NCBI GenBank assembly: GCA_013331225.1 | Contig: DUGV01000183.1 | Span: 1-5,292, forward strand | DNA: 5,292 bases | Source of the DNA: Methanolinea sp. | GTDB lineage: Archaea > Halobacteriota > Methanomicrobia > Methanomicrobiales > Methanospirillaceae | Direction: 5' to 3' | Part shown: positions 1 through 5,187 of the stretch, one piece after another | Position numbering within the stretch: the stretch's first letter is position 1 | Layout: each line of letters begins with the position of its first letter | Translations under genes and position numbers: made by a program | The notes under the pieces: model-generated | Told to the model about the DNA's origin: nothing | What the model saw: the letters and a program-made list of their open reading frames with translations, nothing else | The model's database searches: none

Positions 1-343
1 GGGAAAGCACCTGACAAAATAAGTGTGTAAAAAAACGCTCTATCCCGACTTTATTATCTTTTCAGCCCTGACTATCACAGATTCAGCTGTACAGACTGCA
101 TTATTATATTCTTCTTCAGCCAGGGGGGTTGTAATTCCTGGATATCGTGTCCGGGATGCATAGATACAGCTGCTTTTCTGATCACACCGGGCACGGCAAT
201 ACCCTGGTGCTCCGGACGGGGGAGTAGTGCAGTTATGTCATGAATATATGGAAATGATATTTTTCTGAAATGAATATTGCTTTAATTGCTTTTTTGCGGC
301 TTGGTTGTGCCTGATAACAGAGATCTTCATAATAACCACCCAT

Positions 344-358
344 GACCGCCGTGCGGTC
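344..358. repeat. Small GC-rich hairpin
   Basis: GACCGC and GCGGTC form a perfect 6-bp stem around a 3-nt loop, CGT. A possible U-G pair (bases 343 and 359) could extend it by one step in RNA. No T-run follows on either strand, so it does not look like an intrinsic terminator. It lies about 70-100 nt downstream of a TATA-like box and could be part of an untranslated RNA. Chance occurrence is also possible. Confidence 0.3.
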
Positions 359-376
359 GAGGATAAAGCATGAAGG

Positions 377-518
377 TCACGAAGTGATTTTCAGTGGAAA
401 TATCCTGATACGTGTTATTCGCGAGGGCAAGGCTGCTTCGTGCCCTGTTCATCTATTTTCCGGGAGAATCAGGCGGGAACTGATCTGGCATGATAGATAA
501 CCCGTCCTTCACGAAGTG
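377..518. repeat. TCACGAAGTG direct repeat pair with inverted heptamer between
   Basis: The 10-mer TCACGAAGTG occurs at 377-386 and again at 509-518. The complement of its core, CTTCGTG, lies between them at 436-442. The first copy is itself a short dyad, TCAC-GAA-GTGA (377-387). The middle copy could pair with either outer copy in RNA. AGGGCA/TGCCCT (424-429 and 441-446) also forms a 6-bp stem that overlaps the middle copy. Function is unknown; protein-binding sites, alternative RNA folds and coincidence all remain open. Confidence 0.3.
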
Positions 519-724
519 CCGGATACACAACCCTTGAGGGGGTATTATCTCATCTCAACGAAAAAGGTCGATCATAGATTTCTGTCGCCACACAATGCCC
601 GCTCCGGTCGTCGGTCCGCTCCCCTGATGCCCGGTGATTCCTCCTCCCTTTGCGTATATCATGCGGCAGATTCTCCGTTTTTCTTCCCTGGCGAAGGCCA
701 AGCTCCTGCATCCGGCTCTTAAAA

Positions 725-737
725 CGAAATAAATTTC
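725..737 (+). promoter_or_regulatory. Possible archaeal BRE/TATA element upstream of the SWIM gene
   Basis: CGAAATAAATTTC is the most promoter-like AT-rich stretch ahead of the SWIM gene: a purine-rich CGAAA, as in archaeal BRE elements, followed by a TATA-like segment. It also forms the small dyad GAAAT-AA-ATTTC. If used, transcription would start near base 757 and leave a 5' leader of roughly 95 nt. No better TATA box lies 25-30 nt before the start codon. This is a weak call based on composition and position. Confidence 0.2.
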
Positions 738-851
738 AATACCCTCAGAAAACACATGACAGACAGACATCCTCTCTGGTGATAGAACCGGATATGCATT
801 GTGGCGTATGACAGGTCCGATCCCCGATAGGTTCAATGGTGTGGATATTTT

Positions 852-2843
852 ATGGCCGATAAGGAAACAACCGATCTGTTCATTGACCTTGACTGGGCAA
901 CGCTGGAGGCCTGGGCCGGGGCAAAGACCCTCTTACGGGGGAAAGAGTACCAGCGCAACCGGAGGGTGAGCTCCCTTGTACGCAGCCATGATGGCACGCT
1001 TGTCGCCCGGGTTGCCGGTTCAGAACTGTATGTTACGGCGGTCACAAACAGGGACGGTCTCGTTTCGGCATGCACCTGCCCGGTGGGGGTGTCCTGCAAA
1101 CATGCCGTTGCCGTGATCCTGGAATACATCGCCCTTCGGGAGAAGGGTGTTCCGGTCCCCCCCCTGGCACCGGCTGACCCGCGGATCGCGCTGCTTGGCC
1201 TCCGGTCCGGGATTATGCCTGCACAGTACCGGGATGTCACATGCAAAGGACTGCAGGTGCCCGGATCCCCGCTTCCGGATACCGGTCCTGGTGATTCCCG
1301 GAGAGCTGCCGGCCCGCTGCGGCAGTACCTTCAGGCAATGAAGAAAAAGGAACTGCTGGAACTTATTGAAGAGCTTATAGAATGGTTCCCGGAAGTGGAG
1401 CAGGAGATTGCGGACAGAAAATCGGTGGCTGAAGAAGACCCGCGCCCGGTCTTTGAGGCGCTGCTTGCCGATATCGGGACCATCACGGAAGAAGAGGCCT
1501 GGAGCGATGACTGGTCAGACAATTCACAAATCCCTGATTATTCCCCGGTCCGGAAGCGGATGGAGATGCTTCTTGCCATGGACCAGGCCGACATGGTTGT
1601 CGAAGCCGGGAGGGTTCTTATCAGGCAGGGCATGGAACAGCTTGAGAAGGGCGATGACCGGACCGGCGAGGTAAGCTATGAGATTGCCTCCTGCCTGGAC
1701 CTTGTCTTTGCCGCACTCAGGAGATCCGGCCATCCGGTCTTCGAACGGCTGCTCTTTGCCATACATGCAATTCTCGATGATGATTTTGACCTGTGCGCTG
1801 ATGCACGGGCCTTTATTGACGAGGAATGGCCGGCAGCCGACTGGAGCCGGGTTGCAGACAGTCTGCTCTCTGAGCTTGGAACGTATCAGATCCCGCCGGG
1901 GAGTCAGGACTACGCCGCACTCAACCGGCGCGACAGCTTCACCAGCTGGATTGGGAATGCACTGGATAGAGCCGGCCGTGAAGATGAGGCAACCGCGCTC
2001 TATATTGATGAGACCGCAGTGACCGGCGATTATCTCAGGCTGGTCCGGCGCCTGCGTGCAGCCGGGCAGAATGATGAGGCGGCTGCATGGATCCGCAGGG
2101 GAATTGCCGCGCTGAAACGATCATATCCCGGTACTGCAGGGAGTTTGAAGGACATCCAGCGGGAGATATGGGAGGAGGAAGGGAACTACCCCGCCGTTGC
2201 CGGCCTGCGGGCTGAAGAGTTCGTATGTTCTCCGTCCTATCTTTCATTCAGCCGGCTTATGGCGGCAGCAGAGCATGCAGGCGCCCGGGACACGGTAAAG
2301 GACATGATCATGCACTATCTTGTCTCCGGCGGCAGTCACGCGGTCATGGAGGAGGGCGGGGACGGCCGGTGGCGTATCTTCAAGGTGCTTCCCGCATCCG
2401 GTTTTCTTGATCAGGGGTCCTGGAATGTCCGGCCTGGGCCATGCTATAGTATCCTGATCGAAAAGGCGTTAACAGACCAGCGACCGGAAGAGGCAGTCAT
2501 GTGGTTTGACCGGTGCCGGAATGATACGACACGCCAGTTGGGGTCTGACTATCCTGAGGACAAGCTATGGGATGCGGTGGCAGAGCGGTTCCCGGACCGG
2601 GCACTCCGCTACTGGATGGAGCGTGCAGAACGGGAGGCACTGACCGCCACACCAAAAGGGTACGAGCGGGCCATCATATACATAAAAAAGATCCGTGCCC
2701 TGATGGATGGCCAGGGCAGAACCGGCGAATGGGCCCCCTACATGAAAGAGATGCGCAGTACACATGCCCGGAAGAAGAAGTTTATCGGCATGCTGGATGT
2801 GCTTGAGAAGAAGAAGATCTATCAGGCAGAATTGCCGGATTAG
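852..2843 (+). CDS. SWIM zinc-finger protein with helical-repeat C-terminal region
   Basis: This 663-residue protein carries a SWIM zinc-binding motif: C74-x-C76-x5-C82-x-H84, in the context ACTCPVGVSCKHAVA. The preceding residues, about 10-73, have the usual pattern of the family: a helix with a KEYQRNRRV-like segment, then strands ending just before the first cysteine. SWIM domains bind zinc and are proposed to mediate DNA or protein contacts; the substrate of this protein is unknown. After a flexible Pro/Gly-rich linker (about 100-155), the rest is predicted helical. A charged segment at 156-190 (LRQYLQAMKKKELLELIEEL) and the tail at about 583-663, with aromatic, Arg and Lys-rich helices ending near KKKFIGMLDVLEKKK, are typical of prokaryotic SWIM proteins of about 600-700 residues. 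There is no signal peptide or membrane segment, so it is probably cytoplasmic. ATG 852 is the first workable start, with a weak GGTG 10 nt upstream. A C8 run at 1157-1164 lies in the linker. It is convergent with the ST7-like gene. Confidence 0.9.
   Translation: MADKETTDLFIDLDWATLEAWAGAKTLLRGKEYQRNRRVSSLVRSHDGTLVARVAGSELYVTAVTNRDGLVSACTCPVGVSCKHAVAVILEYIALREKGVPVPPLAPADPRIALLGLRSGIMPAQYRDVTCKGLQVPGSPLPDTGPGDSRRAAGPLRQYLQAMKKKELLELIEELIEWFPEVEQEIADRKSVAEEDPRPVFEALLADIGTITEEEAWSDDWSDNSQIPDYSPVRKRMEMLLAMDQADMVVEAGRVLIRQGMEQLEKGDDRTGEVSYEIASCLDLVFAALRRSGHPVFERLLFAIHAILDDDFDLCADARAFIDEEWPAADWSRVADSLLSELGTYQIPPGSQDYAALNRRDSFTSWIGNALDRAGREDEATALYIDETAVTGDYLRLVRRLRAAGQNDEAAAWIRRGIAALKRSYPGTAGSLKDIQREIWEEEGNYPAVAGLRAEEFVCSPSYLSFSRLMAAAEHAGARDTVKDMIMHYLVSGGSHAVMEEGGDGRWRIFKVLPASGFLDQGSWNVRPGPCYSILIEKALTDQRPEEAVMWFDRCRNDTTRQLGSDYPEDKLWDAVAERFPDRALRYWMERAEREALTATPKGYERAIIYIKKIRALMDGQGRTGEWAPYMKEMRSTHARKKKFIGMLDVLEKKKIYQAELPD
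1157..1164 (+). repeat. C8 homopolymer inside the SWIM gene
   Basis: Eight consecutive cytosines encode the end of a Val and two Pro codons (residues 102-105, V-P-P-L), about 18 residues after the SWIM histidine. Loss of one C would move translation into the +1 frame, which stops at base 1341, leaving a SWIM domain without its helical tail. That makes the tract a potential slippage point. The gene is intact as given. Confidence 0.6.
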
Positions 2844-2908
2844 TGCAGCTGATGTGCAGGGAACAACGTAGACCAAAGCAGCCCTGTCACGGTACCTGCC
2901 TTGCATAC

Positions 2909-2928
2909 TTTTTTACCAAAAATTTTTT
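2909..2928. terminator. Oligo-T / AAAAATTTTTT element, likely terminator for convergent genes
   Basis: Two T6 runs (2909-2914 and 2923-2928) lie 66-85 nt after the SWIM stop codon, with A5 directly before the second. Archaeal RNA polymerase terminates at oligo-U tracts, in methanogens often helped by the aCPSF1/FttA factor, so this suits the SWIM gene well. Read on the minus strand, the A5 becomes T5, the first T-run met after the ST7-like gene ends some 300 nt away. The element could therefore stop transcription from both directions. The first run belongs to the string TTTTTTACC, which recurs at 3221-3229. Confidence 0.5.
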
Positions 2929-3014
2929 CCGGGGCCACCCCCGACCATTTCCCGGGCACCGTCCCGATGATCGCCCTCTCTCTCCGCCCGGGGCCACCTC
3001 TGACAGAGAGCGGT

Positions 3015-3040
3015 GCCGGTCCGGGCCCATCGGACCCGGC
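3015..3040. repeat. Bulged GC-rich hairpin
   Basis: GCCGGTCCG (3015-3023) pairs with CGGACCCGGC (3031-3040) around the loop GGCCCAT, giving nine GC-rich pairs with one bulged C. It would be stable in RNA from either strand. No T-run follows directly. It falls in the presumed 3' untranslated region of the ST7-like transcript, where it might protect the end or be incidental. Confidence 0.35.
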
Positions 3041-3155
3041 AGGCCCTGTACACCGGATTCGGAGCGAAGGAAACCCACGCGGTATCCTGCACCTCACCGG
3101 TACCTGTTCGCACCAGGCCGCAGCGATTGTCCGGGGTGTGAACGGCGGTGATGCA

Positions 3156-3177
3156 CCGGGATCCGTCCCGGCGGATC
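3156..3177. repeat. Two overlapping, mutually exclusive small hairpins
   Basis: CCGGGA/TCCCGG (3156-3161 and 3166-3171) forms a 6-bp stem with a 4-nt loop. GATCCG/CGGATC (3160-3165 and 3172-3177) forms another 6-bp stem with a 6-nt loop. They share bases, so only one can form at a time. They lie 48-69 nt after the stop codon of the ST7-like gene on the minus strand. The motif is short and may be accidental in GC-rich DNA. Confidence 0.3.
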
Positions 3178-3224
3178 AGGAAGGAATATCATTTCCCTGG
3201 ACTTTGTCACGATATATGGGTTTT

Positions 3225-4148
3225 TTACCGGTTCGTTGTCTGGTCTTTCAACCATTCAACAGCCCCGGGAGTGGCCCGCCATGCTCCGGCTGAACCCCTG
3301 ACGTACTGGCCTGCCTCGGTCCGGTCCCCGGGGCGGTACAGGTCCGGGAAATGTGACGGCACCCTCTCATCGCCGGTAAGAAACCGCACGACATGGCGGT
3401 TTTTCTTCATCGCTTCCATGAGTGCGGACCGGGATTCCGGTCCTGCCCCTGACCTCCGGAAGGTCAGGAGGGCCCTGTGATAGGCATGATCGGCAAAGAT
3501 ATCGCCGGTGTAGGCTGAGAGGAGGTCCCATGCCCGCTGGTCACGGGAAAGTTCGATTAAAAGCGAGATGCAGGGATATCGCACACCGATGCCGTCACGC
3601 GGGTCCAGCATGAGCAGCGCCTCCATGTGGCTCAGGGCTTCCTCTTTTCTGCCAGATGCCGCATATGCGCAGGCCAGGCCGAACCGGGCCTCAAGGTAAT
3701 CGTGGCTCTTTGGGATCATCGTGAAGTATCCGGCACTCTCCCGGAGCAGCATTTCAAAGATCGCCTGTTCCGCTGCCCTGACACCATGGTGATACAGACC
3801 AAGCGATGCTCCGGGGTCATCCTTCCTGCATTCCTCTGCCAGGATGAGCCAGGCCCCGGTGCAGTCCGGGCAGACCTCTGTGGCCCTGCGGGCAAGGTCC
3901 TGCTTTTCCTCACCGGTGCTTTCGAGGGCTTCCCTGCAGAGCTCCATGGCCTGCTCCATTTCAGGCTCCTGCCCGGGGCTGTCGGAAAGGACTGCGAAGA
4001 CCCTGCTCTGGAGGCTTTCCTCTTCATCCTGGTCTGATATATCACCGGGGTCCAGCCCGTTCAGGATCTCATCCAACAACGAAGCGGATGTTCTTGTCCC
4101 GGTGAAACCAGCAGGGTCCGGCGGAGGGACCCGTGGGAAGCTGCTCAT
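3225..4148 (-). CDS. ST7-like tetratricopeptide-type repeat protein
   Basis: This predicted soluble protein of 307 residues has an acidic, probably disordered N-terminus (about 1-60) followed by tandem TPR-like helical hairpins. Clear repeat units are at about 84-110 (ending AWLILAEECRKD) and 150-185 (YLEARFGLACAYAASGRKEEALSHMEALLMLDPRD), with a further helical pair at 190-230. The sequence LDPRDGIGVRY, then RALLTFRR, and the C-terminal pattern YRPGDRTEA...AWRATPGAVEWL match my recollection of prokaryotic relatives of the animal ST7 (suppressor of tumorigenicity 7) family. TPR folds bind other proteins; the partner and process here are unknown. There is no signal peptide or transmembrane helix. 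I chose the ATG at 4148 because GAGG (4161-4158) lies 9 nt before it. An in-frame ATG at 4172 would add 8 basic residues (MSRKRGKK) and has no such site. The ATG at 4250 seems too far out. It is divergent from vapBC and convergent with the SWIM gene. Confidence 0.85.
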   Translation of the reverse strand: MSSFPRVPPPDPAGFTGTRTSASLLDEILNGLDPGDISDQDEEESLQSRVFAVLSDSPGQEPEMEQAMELCREALESTGEEKQDLARRATEVCPDCTGAWLILAEECRKDDPGASLGLYHHGVRAAEQAIFEMLLRESAGYFTMIPKSHDYLEARFGLACAYAASGRKEEALSHMEALLMLDPRDGIGVRYPCISLLIELSRDQRAWDLLSAYTGDIFADHAYHRALLTFRRSGAGPESRSALMEAMKKNRHVVRFLTGDERVPSHFPDLYRPGDRTEAGQYVRGSAGAWRATPGAVEWLKDQTTNR

Positions 4149-4174
4149 TTTCTTCCCCCTCTTCCTGCTCATGA

Positions 4175-4186
4175 TCGAGTACTCGA
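4175..4186. promoter_or_regulatory. 12-bp palindrome just upstream of the ST7-like gene
   Basis: TCGAGTACTCGA is a perfect 12-bp palindrome, 3 nt before the alternative start at 4172 and 27 nt before the preferred start at 4148. It does not extend outward. On the minus strand, an AT-rich CAAAATCATATCC (about 4215-4203) could be the TATA region, putting a start of transcription near 4180, inside the palindrome. An operator role is plausible, but about one perfect 12-bp palindrome is expected by chance in a window this size. Confidence 0.3.
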
Positions 4187-4386
4187 CGCAGAGTGTCAAG
4201 AAGGATATGATTTTGTACCGGGGGTGGTGTTTCCATGAGGATGAGGGCATAGGTGAGGGGACCCCGCCCGGATAGGCTTCTCTTCCAGGATATACCCTGG
4301 TCCATTGAAAAGATAGACGTTCTCCACCGGGACTCTGCCGGAAAAACAGGGAACCTGCGAAGCATTACTTCGGGCATGCGCAATCT

Positions 4387-4394
4387 CTATATTC
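4387..4394 (+). promoter_or_regulatory. TATA-like box of the vapBC operon
   Basis: CTATATTC lies about 32 nt before the vapB ATG. Archaeal TATA boxes are centred about 26 nt ahead of the transcription start, which puts the start near 4416-4422, at or just before the ATG. No Shine-Dalgarno sequence lies between, so a leaderless or nearly leaderless mRNA fits. A second AT-rich string (GTATATTG, 4402-4409) would place the start inside vapB and is less likely. Confidence 0.5.
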
Positions 4395-4403
4395 CTGAAT
4401 AGT

Positions 4404-4423
4404 ATATTGTGTATACACAGTAT
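4404..4423. promoter_or_regulatory. Putative vapBC autoregulatory operator
   Basis: The core TGTGTATACACA (4408-4419) is a perfect palindrome. Beyond one mismatched pair (4407/4420), three more pairs match, giving a 20-bp dyad with 9 of 10 pairs. It starts just after the TATA-like box and ends within the vapB start codon. VapB antitoxins, alone or with VapC, are known to repress their own promoters by binding such inverted repeats. Position and symmetry suggest that a VapB-VapC complex binding here blocks transcription initiation. Binding itself is inferred. Confidence 0.55.
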
Positions 4424-4655
4424 GGCCACGAAGACGATCAACATTAAGGAATCCGCATACCAGGCATTAAAATCGATAAAACGGGAAGGGGAAAGTTTCT
4501 CTGATGTCATCCTCCGGCTCTCCCGGGAAGACCGGAGATCAGTGACAGAGTTTATCAGGTCTCTTTCACCTGACCTCCGGGAGGAGCTGGCCGCCTCGGT
4601 AACCAGCGTGAAGAAGGAGCTTGACGAGGCCCGCCCCAGGGAGGTGAAGTGGTGA
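4422..4655 (+). CDS. vapB: VapB-type antitoxin (DUF217/PF02697-like)
   Basis: This 77-residue protein is the antitoxin partner of the VapC nuclease encoded directly downstream. The N-terminus, MATKTINIKESAYQALKSIK followed by REGESFSDVILRLS, is the hallmark of the archaeal and cyanobacterial VapB family PF02697: a short beta-strand, then helices that probably form a dimeric DNA-binding unit. The charged C-terminal half (about 40-77, rich in Glu, Lys and Arg) would wrap and inhibit VapC. I chose the ATG at 4422 because family members start at this Met-Ala-Thr-Lys. A TTG at 4407 would add five residues, lies inside the operator dyad, and is unlikely. No Shine-Dalgarno site precedes it, which suits a leaderless message. 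The last codons contain the ribosome-binding site of vapC, and the stop overlaps the vapC start, so the two are translationally coupled. Confidence 0.9.
   Translation: MATKTINIKESAYQALKSIKREGESFSDVILRLSREDRRSVTEFIRSLSPDLREELAASVTSVKKELDEARPREVKW
4640..4647 (+). promoter_or_regulatory. Perfect Shine-Dalgarno site of vapC inside vapB
   Basis: GGAGGTGA is fully complementary to the 3' end of archaeal 16S rRNA. It favours the GTG at 4652 (7 nt after GGAGG) over the GTG at 4649 (4 nt after). Because vapB appears leaderless and vapC has a consensus site, the two genes would be initiated by different mechanisms on one mRNA. Confidence 0.75.
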
Positions 4656-5029
4656 GTATCGTAGATACCTGTTTTCTGATCGACCTGATCCGGGAAGATC
4701 CTGGTGCGATCCGGTATGCTGAAGATGAGGCTGTTTTGAGGACAACGGCAATTTCAGCCGCGGAGTTCCTGTATGGTGCCCGGATCAGCATGAAACCTGA
4801 TCTTGCTGATGCCGCCCGGACATTTCTCTCCTATTTCCCGATTCTGCCCTTTGATTCGGAATCAGCGGCCCTTTATGCAGATATAGCGGCAGAACTCAGG
4901 CGGAGCGGCCGCAGGATCTCATCGTTCGATGAACTAATCGCCGCTATCGCCCTCCGGCATGACGAGGCGATCGTGTCCCGCGATACGCATTTTTCCTCCA
5001 TCCCGGGATTATCGGTCATTTCTTACTGA
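4652..5029 (+). CDS. vapC: VapC-type PIN-domain ribonuclease toxin
   Basis: This 125-residue protein is almost exactly one PIN domain, the usual VapC length. PIN-domain VapC toxins are metal-dependent RNases that cleave RNA, in studied cases tRNA or rRNA; the target here cannot be read from sequence. The expected acidic active-site residues are present, numbered from this start: D5 in IVDTCFLIDLI, E38 in SAAEFLYG, D93 in SSFDELIAA and D111 in SRDTHF. The motifs ISAAEFLYGAR, DELIAAIAL and SRDTHFSSIPGL are in canonical order, so the enzyme looks intact and active. GTG 4652 overlaps the vapB stop as GTGA and has the better ribosome-binding spacing. GTG 4649, directly before it, would add one valine. 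VapB should neutralise it in the cytoplasm. No other gene follows in the operon. Confidence 0.92.
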   Translation: MSIVDTCFLIDLIREDPGAIRYAEDEAVLRTTAISAAEFLYGARISMKPDLADAARTFLSYFPILPFDSESAALYADIAAELRRSGRRISSFDELIAAIALRHDEAIVSRDTHFSSIPGLSVISY

Positions 5030-5053
5030 TCATACCCTGATGAATGGAGCCCG

Positions 5054-5080
5054 GGATTCTGTCCACTTCTTTTGGAATCC
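5054..5080 (+). terminator. Weak hairpin with T-rich loop after vapC
   Basis: GGATTC (5054-5059) and GAATCC (5075-5080) could form a 6-bp stem with a 15-nt loop containing CTTCTTTT. It lies 25-51 nt after the vapC stop. The T-rich loop could act as an archaeal stop signal for vapBC, but the T-run is only four bases and the call is weak. No better terminator follows in the window. Confidence 0.2.
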
Positions 5081-5187
5081 ATTGGAGGCCGGCGAGGTAT
5101 GGAATGCCGGAATGGATAGTTCTTCCTTTCGCACACCAAAAAATCTGCAGGGAAACATTCAGCGGTTTCTTCTCCTGCCCGTGAGGG

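Larger units (their letters stand above)
1..851. other. Long non-coding region upstream of the SWIM gene
   Basis: I see no supported gene here. The longest frames (bases 516-722 on + and 555-836 on -) give low-complexity or unrecognisable proteins with no ribosome-binding site. Near the left edge, two forward frames open to the border stop at bases 20 and 30, so the 3' end of an upstream gene is possible but cannot be shown. The most AT-rich part is about bases 240-295. It holds a TATA-like AATATATG (243-250), an imperfect direct repeat GAAATGATATT / GAAATGAATATT (251-261 and 267-278), and T-runs at 260-264 and 290-295. Further on are a GC hairpin (344-358) and three CACGAAG heptamers (378-384, 510-516, and inverted at 436-442). 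An unannotated small RNA or a decayed gene could be hidden here, but the sequence alone does not decide. Confidence 0.6.
2844..3224. other. Convergent GC-rich spacer without a credible gene
   Basis: Several frames are open here on both strands (for example + 2843-3151 and - 2840-3097), but their products are Pro/Arg/Gly-rich, overlap one another, and lack ribosome-binding sites or recognisable motifs, as expected of GC-rich non-coding DNA. Visible structure includes oligo-T tracts (2909-2928), a short repeat CCGGGGCCACC (2929-2939 and near 2988-2998), CGGTACCTG twice (near 2890 and 3099), a bulged hairpin at 3015-3040, and overlapping alternative hairpins at 3156-3177. It serves as the 3' region of both flanking genes. 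A decayed gene or small RNA cannot be excluded. Confidence 0.6.

Noticed and set aside
87..94. CTGTACAG palindrome near the left edge
   Set aside because: Eight-base palindromes are expected many times in a window of this size, and it has no promoter context.
555..836. 93-codon minus-strand frame upstream of the SWIM gene
   Set aside because: No ribosome-binding site, no recognisable domain and unremarkable composition; open frames of this length are common by chance in GC-rich DNA.
833..1246. 137-codon minus-strand frame opposite the SWIM gene
   Set aside because: It is a shadow of the SWIM coding frame, rich in Ser, Arg and Thr, with no family features.
2843..3151. 102-codon forward frame whose GTG overlaps the SWIM stop codon (TAGTG)
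   Set aside because: The overlap suggests coupling, but the product is Pro/Arg/Gly-rich, there is no ribosome-binding site, no motif is recognisable, and oligo-T terminator-like tracts lie within its first 30 codons.
2901..3293. 130-codon forward frame across the convergent spacer into the ST7-like gene
   Set aside because: It overlaps the 3' end of a well supported minus-strand gene and has the composition of translated GC-rich non-coding DNA.
3844..4275. 143-codon forward frame opposite the ST7-like gene
   Set aside because: It is mostly antisense to a clear TPR-type coding sequence and has no independent support.
4358..4372. CGAAG-CATTA-CTTCG hairpin before the vapBC TATA box
   Set aside because: A 5-bp stem with no extension lies upstream of the expected transcription start, so it is probably not transcribed, and its length is within chance.
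4196..4510. 104-codon minus-strand frame with a hydrophobic stretch (LMLIVFVAILCI) overlapping vapB
   Set aside because: The apparent membrane segment is the antisense translation of the vapB start and the operator. The frame runs across vapB and its promoter with no ribosome-binding site, so it is treated as a shadow.
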